Source: an uncultured Pelagibacteraceae bacterium
Lineage (GTDB): Bacteria; Pseudomonadota; Alphaproteobacteria; Pelagibacterales; Pelagibacteraceae
DNA: 64,000 nt
NCBI GenBank assembly: GCA_902532595.1
Contig: CACAIN010000002.1
Span: 56,362-120,361, forward strand
Reading direction: 5' to 3'
Under the pieces are notes generated by a model. That model worked only from the letters and a program-made list of their open reading frames with translations, did no database searches and was not told the origin of the DNA. Positions within the stretch are counted from its first letter, which is position 1, and each line of letters begins with the position of its first letter. Made by a program: the position numbers and the translations under genes. Of the stretch, positions 9,424 to 19,744 are shown one piece after another.

Positions 9424-10220
9424 AATATTTATACTTAACTTTATCTTCAGTAATAATTGCTTACTTAGTATTATTAATTTTCATATACTTTTATCAAAGA
9501 AATCTACTTTATCTTCCTTCAGAAAATAATTATCAAAATGATAAAATTCAATTTAGCTATGAGGAGATTTTTATAAAAGTTGATGACAAGATTACACTTA
9601 AATCGTGGCTAATAAATAAAGATTTTAAAGAATTTAAAACACTTGTCTTATTTCACGGAAACGCAGGAGATTTATCAAATAGAATTTATAAACTTAATGA
9701 ATTAAATAAATTAGATATTAATATTCTATTAATTTCTTGGAGAGGATTTAGCGGCAATAAAGGATCACCAACAGAAAAAAATTTATATGAAGATGCAGAA
9801 GCAGCTATTAAATGGTTAAATGAAAAAAAAGTTGAAAATAATCAAATCATTTTATACGGAGAGTCTTTGGGCAGTGGAGTAGCAGTAGAAATAGGTAAAA
9901 AAAATAATTTTAATGGAATAATACTAGAGTCACCTTTTACATCAGTAGAAAATTCAGCAAAGATCTATTACCCTTACCTACCTGTAAAATTTATTTTAAA
10001 AGATAGGTATGACTCTATTAACAAAATTGATAAAATTCGTACTCCAATTTTGATAATGCATGGTAAAAAAGATGATATCATTCCTTTTTCAATGGGAAAA
10101 GAATTGTTTGAAAAAGCTAATAATCCAAAATACTCATATTTTACTTTAGACGATGTTCATATGATGGAATTTAATGATCAACTATTAAAAAATATAAAAA
10201 ATTTTATTGAAAAATATTAA
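9420..10220 (+). CDS. Alpha/beta hydrolase (membrane-anchored, BEM46-like)
   Basis: N-terminal TM, LVLFHGNAGDLSNR, nucleophile motif LYGESLGSGVA, IMHGKKDDIIPF, DDVHMMEF. Confidence 0.87.
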   Translation: MKYLYLTLSSVIIAYLVLLIFIYFYQRNLLYLPSENNYQNDKIQFSYEEIFIKVDDKITLKSWLINKDFKEFKTLVLFHGNAGDLSNRIYKLNELNKLDINILLISWRGFSGNKGSPTEKNLYEDAEAAIKWLNEKKVENNQIILYGESLGSGVAVEIGKKNNFNGIILESPFTSVENSAKIYYPYLPVKFILKDRYDSINKIDKIRTPILIMHGKKDDIIPFSMGKELFEKANNPKYSYFTLDDVHMMEFNDQLLKNIKNFIEKY

Positions 10221-11137
10221 GATTCTAATCCAAGTAACGCCTTAGAAAAAAATTCAGCATTAAATGGATGTAAGTCCGTATCTTTTTCTCCCATTCCGAC
10301 AGCGACAATAGGTAAATTATATTTTTTACAAATGGCTAATATGATTCCACCTTTGGCAGTACTATCAAGTTTTGTTACGATTAATCCAGTAATCTTCTGA
10401 ATTTTACTAAATTCCTCAACTTGATTTAATGCATTTTGACCAGTAGTTGCGTCTAAAACTAAAATTACTTCATTAGGAAACTTTTCATCTATTTTTTTAA
10501 GGACATTAATAATTTTTTTATATTCATCCATTAAATTTTTTTTATTTTGTAATCTTCCAGCTGTATCTATTAAAGCAATATCAATCTGATTTTTTTTTGC
10601 AAATTCAGCAGTTTTAAAAGCCACAGAAGCAGGATCACTATTAATCTCAGATTTAATTATATCAACTTTGACTTTTGCAGCCCAAACTTGTAGCTGATCA
10701 ATTGCTGCTGCTCTAAAAGTATCCGCTGCACCGAATACAACTGATCTACTATTATCTTTAAAGTATTTTCCTAATTTTCCAATTGTAGTTGTTTTTCCTA
10801 CACCATTCACTCCGGACACAACTATAACTGACGAACTAGCATTGCCCATAAGACTTAAATCTTTTTCGTATTTAAGTAGGTTAATAGCCATCTTATCAGC
10901 TATTAGTTTTAAAATTTCTTGATGATTATCTAATTTTTTATCTATTTTAAAATTTTCAAAATCTTTTCTTAATTCTTTAGCCACCTCAACACCTGTATCA
11001 GCACTTATAAGTAAATCTTCGAACTCAGATAATACTTCTCCATCTAATTTTTTTTTTGAAAAAATATTTTTAAATCCATCTGCAAGACCAGAAGAACTTT
11101 TTCCAAGTCCTACTTTAAATTTATCGAACAATCCCAT
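10217..11137 (-). CDS. ftsY: Signal recognition particle receptor FtsY
   Basis: GVNGVGKTTTIGKLG P-loop, DTFRAAAIDQLQVW, DTAGRLQNKKNLMDE, TKLDSTAKGG. Confidence 0.97.
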   Translation of the reverse strand: MGLFDKFKVGLGKSSSGLADGFKNIFSKKKLDGEVLSEFEDLLISADTGVEVAKELRKDFENFKIDKKLDNHQEILKLIADKMAINLLKYEKDLSLMGNASSSVIVVSGVNGVGKTTTIGKLGKYFKDNSRSVVFGAADTFRAAAIDQLQVWAAKVKVDIIKSEINSDPASVAFKTAEFAKKNQIDIALIDTAGRLQNKKNLMDEYKKIINVLKKIDEKFPNEVILVLDATTGQNALNQVEEFSKIQKITGLIVTKLDSTAKGGIILAICKKYNLPIVAVGMGEKDTDLHPFNAEFFSKALLGLES

Positions 11138-11138
11138 A

Positions 11139-11957
11139 TTAAATTTCTATTTTTATATTTTTAATCTCTGAAACTGGACCAGTCATAAATATATTATGAT
11201 TTTTGTCTATTTCTATCTTTAAGACTCCTTCATTAAATTTTATATTTACTTTATTATTAATCAATTTGTTTTCTAAAGCTGCAACAGCAGTTGCGCAAGC
11301 AGCTGTTCCGCAAGCTTTTGTAAGTCCAGCACCACGTTCCCAAACATTTACTTTAATATTGCTTTTGTCAATTATCTGAGCAAATGTAACATTAACTTTC
11401 TCTGGAAATAGATCATGATTTTCAATTTTAGGACCTATTACATTTAGGTCATGTTCAAAACAATCTTCAACAAAAAAAACTATGTGGGGATTGCCTACGT
11501 TTACACAAAATCCTCCAGTGAACAATTTATCATTAATCTTTAACGTTATATTACTCGGTTCTATTGTTTTTGATAATGGAATTTCATCAAAATTAAATAA
11601 AGGTTTTCCCATTTCGAGTTCCACATCAAAATCTCCTACTATTTTTGCACTAAGTAATCTATTATTTGTTTTTAATTTGATTTCCTTAATATTTAAATTT
11701 TTACCTAAAAGATAAGCCACGCATCTAGCTCCATTTCCACATGCGCTAACTTCACCACCATCAGAGTTATAAATTTTAATTGGGTAGGAATTACTTTCCA
11801 GTTTTTCAATAAAGAGAATTTGATCAAAGCCTAATATTTTTCTATCACCAAGTTTGATAATTTTTTCTTTGCTTAAGTTTATAGAATTTTCTCTTCTATC
11901 AACTATGATAAAATCATTGCCTAAACCGTCCATTCTATAAGCATTAATCTCTGACAT
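11139..11957 (-). CDS. dapF: Diaminopimelate epimerase DapF (track start at 11987; ATG at 11957 preferred)
   Basis: MDGLGNDFIIVD, GNGARCVAYL and ACGTAACATAVAAL active-site motifs. Confidence 0.94.
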   Translation of the reverse strand: MSEINAYRMDGLGNDFIIVDRRENSINLSKEKIIKLGDRKILGFDQILFIEKLESNSYPIKIYNSDGGEVSACGNGARCVAYLLGKNLNIKEIKLKTNNRLLSAKIVGDFDVELEMGKPLFNFDEIPLSKTIEPSNITLKINDKLFTGGFCVNVGNPHIVFFVEDCFEHDLNVIGPKIENHDLFPEKVNVTFAQIIDKSNIKVNVWERGAGLTKACGTAACATAVAALENKLINNKVNIKFNEGVLKIEIDKNHNIFMTGPVSEIKNIKIEI

Positions 11958-11980
11958 ATTTAGAGTAGTATAATTATTCG

Positions 11981-12009
11981 TTGACATTTAAAACCCCAAA
12001 TTGTACTTT
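11981..12009 (+). promoter_or_regulatory. Candidate sigma70-like promoter for ffh leader
   Basis: TTGACA (11981-11986), 17-bp spacer, TACTTT (12004-12009). Confidence 0.5.
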
Positions 12010-12020
12010 GCCTTCACTTT

Positions 12021-12099
12021 CCGCAAAATCACAAGCTTTTTGCGGTGCTCTTAGATTTAAGAGTGTCGACACTAGTCAGCGAAGGTTCGCCCACTAGTG
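12021..12099 (+). ncRNA. Structured 5' leader of ffh (three hairpins)
   Basis: CCGCAAAA/TTTTGCGG (12021-12045), CTCTTA-GATT-TAAGAG (12048-12063), CACTAGT-ca-GCGA-AGGT-TCGC-cc-ACTAGTG arrangement (12070-12099). Confidence 0.6.
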
Positions 12100-12122
12100 C
12101 GATAGGTGTTGCGTGTAATGAA

Positions 12123-13475
12123 ATGTTTGAAAATTTAACAAATAAATTAGAAAATATTTTTTCTAAACTTAAAAAGGCACCTTCGTTAACCGAAGAACAA
12201 GTCGATTCTGGGTTAAAAGAAATTAGACAGGCTTTACTTGAGGCCGATGTTGCCCTTCCAGTTGCTAAAGAATTTATAGCTAATATTAAACCCAAAGCTA
12301 TAGGACAAGAAATAATTAGATCAACTTCTCCAGGTCAAATGATAGTTAAAATTGTTTATGATGAATTAGTTAATATTCTAGGAAAAAAAAACGAAGAATT
12401 AAATCTTAAGGCCGTACCGCCTGTTTCAATTCTCTTAGTAGGCTTACAAGGGTCAGGAAAAACTACTTCAGCAGCAAAACTTGCAAAATTAATTGAGAAA
12501 AATTTTAAAAAAAAAGTGATGTTGGTTAGTTTGGATATTTATAGACCTGCAGCCCAGGAACAACTAAAAACACTTGCAGAAAAAAATAATATTGAAAATT
12601 TGCCGATAGTAGAAAAACAACAGCCAATTGATATTACAAAAAGAGCTATTAACGCCGCAAATTTAAATGGATCAGACGTAATAATCTTTGATACTGCCGG
12701 CCGAACCCAGATCGATCTTCCAATGATGTCTGAAATAAAACAAGTTAAAGAAATAATTAAACCAGCGGAAACAATTTTAGTTGCTGACTCACTTACTGGT
12801 CAAATAGCAGTTAATGTTGCAAAAGAATTTGATACGGCAGTAAACCTTTCTAGCATCATTCTCACAAGAATAGACGGAGATGGACGAGGCGGAGCAGCTC
12901 TAAGCATGAAACACGTAACAGGTAAACCTATTAAATATATTGGTATAGGAGAAAAAATAACAGATTTTGAATTATTTTATCCTGATAGAATAGCCAATAG
13001 AATTTTAGGTATGGGGGATGTAGTTTCCCTTGTTGAAAAAGCATCCCAAGATTTAGATGAGGAAAAAATCAAGAAAACTGAAGATGAAATTAAAAAAGGC
13101 CTTTTTACAATGGATACTTATCTATCTCAATTAAGACAAATGAAAAAGATGGGAGGTATGGAGGGAGTAATGTCTTTATTGCCAGGAGCAAGTAAAATGA
13201 AAGCACAAATGGAAAAAGCATCTATAGATGAGAAAATGATAACTGAAAATGAAGCAATAATTTTATCTATGACAAAAAAAGAAAAAGAAAATCCGAAAAT
13301 AATTAGTGGATCAAGAAGAAAAAGAATTTCTACAGGATCAGGAGTAGATGTTACAAAGATAAATAAATTGCTTAAACAATTCAAAATGATGTCAGACATG
13401 ATGAAAAAAATGTCTCAAGGTAAAAAAATTCCATCTGGGGCAATACCAGATGAAATAATCAATCAACTAAAATGA
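12123..13475 (+). CDS. ffh: Signal recognition particle protein Ffh (track start 12045 judged too far upstream)
   Basis: MFENLTNKLENIFSKL N-terminus; GLQGSGKTTSAAKLA, DIYRPAAQEQL, DTAGRTQID, TRIDGDGRGGAALS; Met-rich M domain. Confidence 0.96.
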   Translation: MFENLTNKLENIFSKLKKAPSLTEEQVDSGLKEIRQALLEADVALPVAKEFIANIKPKAIGQEIIRSTSPGQMIVKIVYDELVNILGKKNEELNLKAVPPVSILLVGLQGSGKTTSAAKLAKLIEKNFKKKVMLVSLDIYRPAAQEQLKTLAEKNNIENLPIVEKQQPIDITKRAINAANLNGSDVIIFDTAGRTQIDLPMMSEIKQVKEIIKPAETILVADSLTGQIAVNVAKEFDTAVNLSSIILTRIDGDGRGGAALSMKHVTGKPIKYIGIGEKITDFELFYPDRIANRILGMGDVVSLVEKASQDLDEEKIKKTEDEIKKGLFTMDTYLSQLRQMKKMGGMEGVMSLLPGASKMKAQMEKASIDEKMITENEAIILSMTKKEKENPKIISGSRRKRISTGSGVDVTKINKLLKQFKMMSDMMKKMSQGKKIPSGAIPDEIINQLK

Positions 13476-13485
13476 AAGGTATAAA

Positions 13486-13989
13486 ATGTTAAGAATAAGA
13501 TTATCAATGGGCGGCGTAAGAAAAAGACCTGTTTATAAAATAGTAGTAGCAGATGGAAGATATTCTCGAGATGGTAAATTTATTGAAAAACTTGGATCTT
13601 ATAATCCCTTGTTGCCGAAAGATAAAAAGGAGAGAATAAAAGTAGAATTTGAGAGAGTTAAGTATTGGATGAGCAAAGGGGCTCAACCTACTTTAAGGGT
13701 TTCTAGAATTTTAGGAGAAATGCAATTGATGCCGATGCCTAAACCTGGAAATAATCCACTTAAAGCTATTCCAAAAAAAGATAGAAAAAAGGAAGAGACT
13801 AAAAAGGAAGAACCTAAAAAGGAAGAGCCTAAAAAAGAAGAGCCTAAAAAAGCAGAAGCTAAAAAGGAAGAACCTAAAAAAGAAGAGCCTAAAAAAGAAG
13901 AGCCTAAAAAAGCAGAAGCTAAAAAGGAAGAGCCTAAAAAAGAAGAACCTAAAAAAGCAGAAGCTAAAAAGGAAGAGCCTAAGGCTTAG
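13486..13989 (+). CDS. rpsP: 30S ribosomal protein S16 with long repetitive C-terminal tail
   Basis: MLRIRLSMGGVRKRPVYKIVVADGRYSRDGKFIEKLGSYNP is S16; tail of repeating KKEEP/KKAEA. Confidence 0.95.
   Translation: MLRIRLSMGGVRKRPVYKIVVADGRYSRDGKFIEKLGSYNPLLPKDKKERIKVEFERVKYWMSKGAQPTLRVSRILGEMQLMPMPKPGNNPLKAIPKKDRKKEETKKEEPKKEEPKKEEPKKAEAKKEEPKKEEPKKEEPKKAEAKKEEPKKEEPKKAEAKKEEPKA
13801..13980 (+). repeat. In-frame 15-bp tandem repeat, 12 units, coding KKEEP/KKAEA
   Basis: Units aaaaa[g/a]gaaga[a/g]cct and aaaaaagcagaagct; 12 x 15 nt. Confidence 0.95.
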
Positions 13990-14006
13990 TTTGGAGACTA
14001 ATATCT

Positions 14007-14708
14007 ATGCTTGAAGTAAAAGTTTTTACTTTGTATCCAGATCTTTATCCAGGGCCGCTTAATACTGGCATTTATAAAAAAGCTCAGGAAAAAAAAATTT
14101 GGAATTTAAAAGTTATAAATATAAGAGACTATGCAACTGACAAGCATAATTCGGTAGATGACACTCCTTTTGGTGGTGGAAACGGAATGTTATTGAGGCC
14201 TGATGTTATAGCCTCAGCACTAGATGCAAATTTAGAAAATAATGAAACCACAATTTATTTATCACCTAAAGGAAAAAAATTTGATCAAAAAGTTGCTAGA
14301 GAATTTAGTAAACAAAAAAAACTAAATTTATTATGTGGTCATTTTGAAGGAATTGATCAAAGACTTTTAGAGAAAAGAAATATTGAAGAGTACAGTATTG
14401 GTGACTTTATATTGTCAGGAGGTGAAACAGCTTCATTTGTTTTTATTGACTCTGTAATTCGATTATTACCTAACGTTTTAGGAAATGATAATTCAACAAA
14501 AGAAGAAAGTTTTGAAAATTATCTATTAGAATATCCTCAATATACAAAACCTCAAAATTGGGAAGGAAAAAGCCCTCCAGAAGTACTTTTATCAGGAGAT
14601 CACGCTAAAATTAAGGGCTGGCGTTTATCGCAATCTGAGGCTATAACACGTCGCCAGAGACCCGATCTTTGGAAAAAATATTTAAATAAAAAAAATGAAA
14701 AACATTGA
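14007..14708 (+). CDS. trmD: tRNA (guanine-N1)-methyltransferase TrmD
   Basis: [43 protein letters not shown]. Confidence 0.96.
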   Translation: MLEVKVFTLYPDLYPGPLNTGIYKKAQEKKIWNLKVINIRDYATDKHNSVDDTPFGGGNGMLLRPDVIASALDANLENNETTIYLSPKGKKFDQKVAREFSKQKKLNLLCGHFEGIDQRLLEKRNIEEYSIGDFILSGGETASFVFIDSVIRLLPNVLGNDNSTKEESFENYLLEYPQYTKPQNWEGKSPPEVLLSGDHAKIKGWRLSQSEAITRRQRPDLWKKYLNKKNEKH

Positions 14709-15201
14709 AGATATAAATAAAGAGGCAATTAAAAAAATTGTTGCAAATAAAAAAATAACTGATTTTTCCTCAGGAGACACAATAAAAGTTGGTGTAAAGA
14801 TTGTGGAGGGGAAAAGAGAAAGGATTCAGTATTTTGAGGGTGTTTGTATAGCAAAAAAGAATAGGGATTTAAACTCTTCTTTTACTGTTAGAAAAATATC
14901 ATTTGGAGAAGGTGTTGAAAGAACTTTTGCACTTTACAGTCCAAACGTAGATTCAATTAAAGTAATTAGATCAGGAAAAGTTAGAAGAGCAAAACTTTAT
15001 TATTTAAGAGACAGAAAAGGTAAATCTGCAAGAATAGCTGAAAAAGTTAAGAAAAAAATTGGAGTTGATATTTCAGCTCAACCAGTAGAACCTGTAAAAA
15101 AAGTTATTGTAACTGCTAAAGAAGATGTAAAAGCAGAAGAAGTAAAAGATAATCCTATTGTTCAGAAAAAAACTGAGACAAAAACTAACGATAAAAAATA
15201 A
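14695..15201 (+). CDS. rplS: 50S ribosomal protein L19 with C-terminal extension
   Basis: [33 protein letters not shown] and [46 protein letters not shown]. Confidence 0.95.
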   Translation: MKNIEDINKEAIKKIVANKKITDFSSGDTIKVGVKIVEGKRERIQYFEGVCIAKKNRDLNSSFTVRKISFGEGVERTFALYSPNVDSIKVIRSGKVRRAKLYYLRDRKGKSARIAEKVKKKIGVDISAQPVEPVKKVIVTAKEDVKAEEVKDNPIVQKKTETKTNDKK

Positions 15202-15212
15202 TAAAATTTTCG

Positions 15213-16613
15213 ATGTCACAAACTCTATATGATAAAATATGGGAAGACCATCTCGTTCATGAACAGTCCGATGGAACTTCACTAATATATGTTGATCGAC
15301 ATTTAGTTCACGAAGTCACAAGTCCCCAAGCCTTTGAAGGATTAAGACTCCAGAAAAGAAAAGTAAGAAGACCTGAATTAACACTAGCTGTACCAGATCA
15401 TAATGTTCCAACTACAGATAGATCTAAAGGAATTGATGACAATGAGTCCAGACTTCAAGTAGATACATTAAGAAACAATTGTAAAGAATTTGGTGTAGAA
15501 CTTTTTGACGTTAATGATAAAAGACAAGGAATAGTCCATATCATTGGACCAGAGCAAGGCTTTACTCAACCTGGGACAGTTATAGTTTGTGGAGACAGTC
15601 ATACTGCTACACACGGAGCATTTGGCGCTTTAGCTTTTGGAATAGGCACATCAGAAGTGGAACACGTGCTTGCAACTCAAACATTAATTCAAAAGAAATC
15701 AAAAAATTTAAGAATAAATGTTAATGGAGCTTTACCCAAAGGAGTTACTGCTAAAGATGTTATCCTAAAAATTATTGGAACAATTGGTACTGCCGGTGGA
15801 ACTGGTTATGTAATAGAATTTGCCGGAGAGGTAATAAAAAATTTAAGCATGGAAGAAAGAATGACTGTTTGCAACATGACTATAGAAGCAGGGGCAAGAG
15901 CAGGATTAATTGCTCCAGATGAAAAAACTTTTGAATATTTAAAAAATAAAACAATGTCTCCAAAAAACGATAATTGGAATAAAGCGATACAATTTTGGAA
16001 ATCTTTGTATTCAGATAAAGATTGTAAGTTCGACCAAGAAATTAACATTGAAGGAAAAGAAATTGAACCTTTAGTTACATGGGGGACTTCTCCTCAAGAT
16101 GTTTCACCAGTAACTGGTATGGTCCCAGATCCAAATAAAGAAACTAATGAAGATAGAAGAACAGCAATGAAAAGATCTCTAGAATATATGGGATTAAAAG
16201 CAAATACTAAAATATCTGATATAAAAATAGATAAAATATTCATTGGTAGTTGTACAAATGGAAGAATAGAAGATTTAAGGTTAGCTGCAGATCTCTTGAA
16301 AGGAAAAAAAATTGCAAATAATGTAAGTGCAATGGTAGTGCCTGGATCAGGACTAGTTAAAGCTCAAGCAGAGAAAGAAGGATTACACAAAATATTTATC
16401 GAAGCAGGATTTGAATGGAGAGAGCCAGGTTGCTCAATGTGTTTGGGTATGAATCCGGATCAATTGAAACCTAAAGAAAGATGTGCATCAACATCAAATA
16501 GAAATTTTGAAGGAAGACAAGGAAGAGGCGGCAGAACTCATTTAGTGAGCCCAGGTATGGCAATCGCAGCTGCAATTAAAGGTCGTCTTTCTGATGTTAG
16601 GGAAATAGAATAA
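15213..16613 (+). CDS. leuC: 3-isopropylmalate dehydratase large subunit
   Basis: [59 protein letters not shown]; followed by leuD. Confidence 0.97.
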   Translation: MSQTLYDKIWEDHLVHEQSDGTSLIYVDRHLVHEVTSPQAFEGLRLQKRKVRRPELTLAVPDHNVPTTDRSKGIDDNESRLQVDTLRNNCKEFGVELFDVNDKRQGIVHIIGPEQGFTQPGTVIVCGDSHTATHGAFGALAFGIGTSEVEHVLATQTLIQKKSKNLRINVNGALPKGVTAKDVILKIIGTIGTAGGTGYVIEFAGEVIKNLSMEERMTVCNMTIEAGARAGLIAPDEKTFEYLKNKTMSPKNDNWNKAIQFWKSLYSDKDCKFDQEINIEGKEIEPLVTWGTSPQDVSPVTGMVPDPNKETNEDRRTAMKRSLEYMGLKANTKISDIKIDKIFIGSCTNGRIEDLRLAADLLKGKKIANNVSAMVVPGSGLVKAQAEKEGLHKIFIEAGFEWREPGCSMCLGMNPDQLKPKERCASTSNRNFEGRQGRGGRTHLVSPGMAIAAAIKGRLSDVREIE

Positions 16614-17221
16614 TGGAAAAATTTTTTAAATTGAAAAGCATACCATCATACTTGTCATTACAAAATATTGATACTGATATGATCATTCCAAAACAATTCT
16701 TAAAAACAATTAAAAGAACAGGTTTAGGAAAAAGTTTATTTTATGAAATGCGTTATGATGAAAATGGAAAAATAATAAAAGACTTTATATTAAATAAAGG
16801 CCCATATAATCAATCTAAGATCTTACTAGCTGGTAAGAATTTTGGCTGTGGTTCCTCAAGAGAGCATGCTCCTTGGGCATTGCTTGATTTTGGAATTAAA
16901 TGTGTAATAAGCTCTAGTTTTGCGGATATATTTTATAATAATTGTTTTAAAAATGGTATTTTACCAATTAAGATAGATGAAGAAATTGTTTTGGAATTAT
17001 CTGATTATTCAAAAAGACAAAAAGAGATCGAAATAAATCTACAGAAACAAGAAATATCTTTTGGAAACAAAGTGATTAACTTTGACGTAGATGAATTTAA
17101 AAAAAAATGTTTGATTGAGGGATTAGATGACATTGGATTATCAATGAAAAAATTAAATGAAATTGATAACTATGAGAAAAAGATTAACACAAATAAACCT
17201 TGGATTTTAAGAAATGGCTAA
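16613..17221 (+). CDS. leuD: 3-isopropylmalate dehydratase small subunit
   Basis: [28 protein letters not shown]. Confidence 0.96.
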   Translation: MEKFFKLKSIPSYLSLQNIDTDMIIPKQFLKTIKRTGLGKSLFYEMRYDENGKIIKDFILNKGPYNQSKILLAGKNFGCGSSREHAPWALLDFGIKCVISSSFADIFYNNCFKNGILPIKIDEEIVLELSDYSKRQKEIEINLQKQEISFGNKVINFDVDEFKKKCLIEGLDDIGLSMKKLNEIDNYEKKINTNKPWILRNG

Positions 17222-18320
17222 AGCTAGAAAAAGAAAAATTTTATTATTGCCTGGAGATGGTATTGGACCCGAAGTTGTCAGGGAAACAAAAAAAATAATA
17301 GAATGGTTTAACAAGAATAAATCTTTAGATTTTAGTTTTGAAGAAGAGTTAATCGGCGGGGCATCAATTGATGCTAACAAAACTCCAATAACTGACGAAG
17401 TTTTTTATAAATCTTTGGAGTCAGATGCTGTAATTTTGGGAGCTTGTGGTGGCCCAAAGTGGGATAATTTAGAGTTTTCTAAAAAACCAGAGAGAGGTCT
17501 TTTAAAACTTAGAAAAGAATTGAAATTATTTGCAAATCTTAGACCTGCAATTTGTTTTAAACAACTAGTTAACTCGTCAACATTAAAGCCAGAAATAGTA
17601 TCTGGTTTAGATATAATGATTGTAAGAGAGTTAACAGGAGGAATATATTTTGGCGAACCAAGAGGAATTGAGCCAATAGAAAATAATCAAAGAAGAGGTA
17701 TAAACACCCATTCTTATACTACAGCCGAAATACAAAGAATTGCTAGAGTTGCTTTTGATTTAGCAAAAAAAAGAAAGAATAAAGTAACGTCTTGTGAGAA
17801 GTCTAATGTGATGGAGGCAGGAGTTTTATGGAGAGAAGAAGTTCAGGCTTTAAAAGATAAAGAATATAAAAAAATAGAATTAAATCATATGTTGGCAGAT
17901 AATTGTGCTATGCAGCTTTTGAGAAATCCAAAGCAATTTGACGTAATATTAGCTGATAATTTATTTGGAGATATGTTGTCAGATGAGGCAGCAATGTTAA
18001 CAGGGTCTCTAGGCTTATTGCCTTCGGCTTCTCTTGGATTAAGAGATAAAAATGGTAAAATTAGATCTCTTTACGAACCTGTACATGGTTCCGCCCCCGA
18101 TATTGCTGGAAAAAATGTTGCTAATCCTATTGCCACAATATTAAGCTTATCTATGGCTTTAAGATATTCATTAGATCTTGATAAAGAAGCGGATTTATTA
18201 GACGTCGCTGTTCAAAAGGTCTTAGATGATGGTCTGAGAACAAAAGACATTATGTCTGATGGCAAAAAAGAAGTCACTACAACTGATATGGGTGATGCAA
18301 TTATCTCAAAATTGAAATAA
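17214..18320 (+). CDS. leuB: 3-isopropylmalate dehydrogenase
   Basis: [57 protein letters not shown]. Confidence 0.97.
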   Translation: MAKARKRKILLLPGDGIGPEVVRETKKIIEWFNKNKSLDFSFEEELIGGASIDANKTPITDEVFYKSLESDAVILGACGGPKWDNLEFSKKPERGLLKLRKELKLFANLRPAICFKQLVNSSTLKPEIVSGLDIMIVRELTGGIYFGEPRGIEPIENNQRRGINTHSYTTAEIQRIARVAFDLAKKRKNKVTSCEKSNVMEAGVLWREEVQALKDKEYKKIELNHMLADNCAMQLLRNPKQFDVILADNLFGDMLSDEAAMLTGSLGLLPSASLGLRDKNGKIRSLYEPVHGSAPDIAGKNVANPIATILSLSMALRYSLDLDKEADLLDVAVQKVLDDGLRTKDIMSDGKKEVTTTDMGDAIISKLK

Positions 18321-18334
18321 AACAATTAAAGAAT

Positions 18335-19333
18335 ATGAATTTTGCAATAATCGGTGCCACTGGCAACGTAGGTAGAAAAACAATAGAAGTATTAGAAAAA
18401 TCAAAAATAGAAATTGATAACCTTTTTTTAGTTGCATCTGAAAAAAGTGCTGGGCAGAAATTAGTTTTTAAAAAAAAGGAAATAATTGTTCAGCAATTAG
18501 AAAAATATGATTTTTCAAAGGCAGAAATTACGATATTTGCTGCAGGTAGTGAGATCGCAAAAAATTGGGCACCTAAAGCTTCAAAAAAAACTATTGTTAT
18601 AGATAATTCAAAATATTTTAGAATGGATAAAGATGTTCCTTTAGTAGTCCCTGAAGTTAATTCTAAAGATTTAGGAATTCACAAGAATATTATAGCAAAT
18701 CCTAATTGCTCGACAATTCAGTTAATGCTTCCTTTAAAACCTCTTCATGACAAGTATAAAATTAAAAGAGTAGTAGTTTCAACTTATCAAGGAGTTTCTG
18801 GAGCAGGAAAAGCATCAGTAGATGAATTGTTTAGTCAAACTAAAGATCACTTAGATGGTAAAAAAATTGAGTCTAAAAACTTTACTAAACAGATCGCATT
18901 TAATTTGATTCCCCACATAGATTCTTTTGTTGAAGATGGTTATACAAAAGAAGAATGGAAAATGGAGAACGAAACAAAGAAAATCTTAGATGAAAAAATA
19001 AGCTTAACCGCAACTTGTGTAAGAGTTCCGGTAAAAACTTCTCATGCTGAATCAGTAAATATTGAGTTTGAAAATGAATATGATTTGGAAAATGTTAAAA
19101 AGATATTGGAAAATGCTCCAGGCTGTAAAGTTATTGATGAAAATAAAGACGGAGGATATATTACTCCAATGGAGGCAGAAGGAGATTATTTGACTTTTAT
19201 TTCAAGAATTAGAAAAGATCATTCTAATAAAAAAGCTTTAAATATCTGGGTAGTTTCAGACAATCTATTAAAAGGAGCAGCTTTAAATACTGTTCAGATA
19301 GCAGAGTGTTTAATAAAGAAAAATAAAAAGTGA
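18335..19333 (+). CDS. asd: Aspartate-semialdehyde dehydrogenase
   Basis: IGATGNVGRKTIEVLE, IANPNCSTIQLMLPLKPL, VSTYQGVSGAGK. Confidence 0.95.
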   Translation: MNFAIIGATGNVGRKTIEVLEKSKIEIDNLFLVASEKSAGQKLVFKKKEIIVQQLEKYDFSKAEITIFAAGSEIAKNWAPKASKKTIVIDNSKYFRMDKDVPLVVPEVNSKDLGIHKNIIANPNCSTIQLMLPLKPLHDKYKIKRVVVSTYQGVSGAGKASVDELFSQTKDHLDGKKIESKNFTKQIAFNLIPHIDSFVEDGYTKEEWKMENETKKILDEKISLTATCVRVPVKTSHAESVNIEFENEYDLENVKKILENAPGCKVIDENKDGGYITPMEAEGDYLTFISRIRKDHSNKKALNIWVVSDNLLKGAALNTVQIAECLIKKNKK

Positions 19334-19356
19334 AGAATTTGGTTTATAAATAATTT

Positions 19357-19743
19357 ATGTACAATAACAAAAATCCTCTAAGTCCACATTTAGAAATTTA
19401 TAAGTGGCAGATTTCATCTCTTCTTTCTATTACTCACAGAATAGTTGGAGTCATTAATATTTTGGCCATAACATTAATTTGCATTTGGACATTATTTTTG
19501 CTTGTAGGTGAAAATAGCTATGAACCAATAGAACTATTTTTAAAATCTTTTTTTGGAAAATTTATAATAGTATCTTTGTGTTGGACTTTTAGTTTCCATA
19601 TTTTAAATGAAATACGACATCTAATTTGGGATATGGGTTATGGTTTTGATTTAAGAGTTGCAAAAATTACAGGAGTTTTAGCTTTCTTTGGATCTTTTGT
19701 TTTAACAATTTTATTTTATTTAATAGGAAAAAATATTTTTTAA
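19357..19743 (+). CDS. sdhC: Succinate dehydrogenase cytochrome b556 subunit
   Basis: NPLSPHLEIYKWQISSLLSITHRIVG and HILNEIRHLIWDMG; precedes sdhD and sdhA. Confidence 0.94.
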   Translation: MYNNKNPLSPHLEIYKWQISSLLSITHRIVGVINILAITLICIWTLFLLVGENSYEPIELFLKSFFGKFIIVSLCWTFSFHILNEIRHLIWDMGYGFDLRVAKITGVLAFFGSFVLTILFYLIGKNIF

Positions 19744-19744
19744 T

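Noticed and set aside
12021-12045. CCGCAAAA/TTTTGCGG hairpin as an intrinsic terminator
   Set aside because: The Ts are inside the stem and are followed by GCGG, not by a T-tract, on either strand.
12021-12122. Possible SRP 4.5S RNA (ffs) gene next to ffh
   Set aside because: The conserved domain IV sequence (CAGGTCCGGAAGGAAGCAGC-like) is absent; the hairpin with AGGT loop does not match it. Kept only as a leader RNA.
13801-13980. CRISPR-like or mobile repeat
   Set aside because: 15-nt direct units without spacers, in frame with rpsP; it is a coding tandem repeat.
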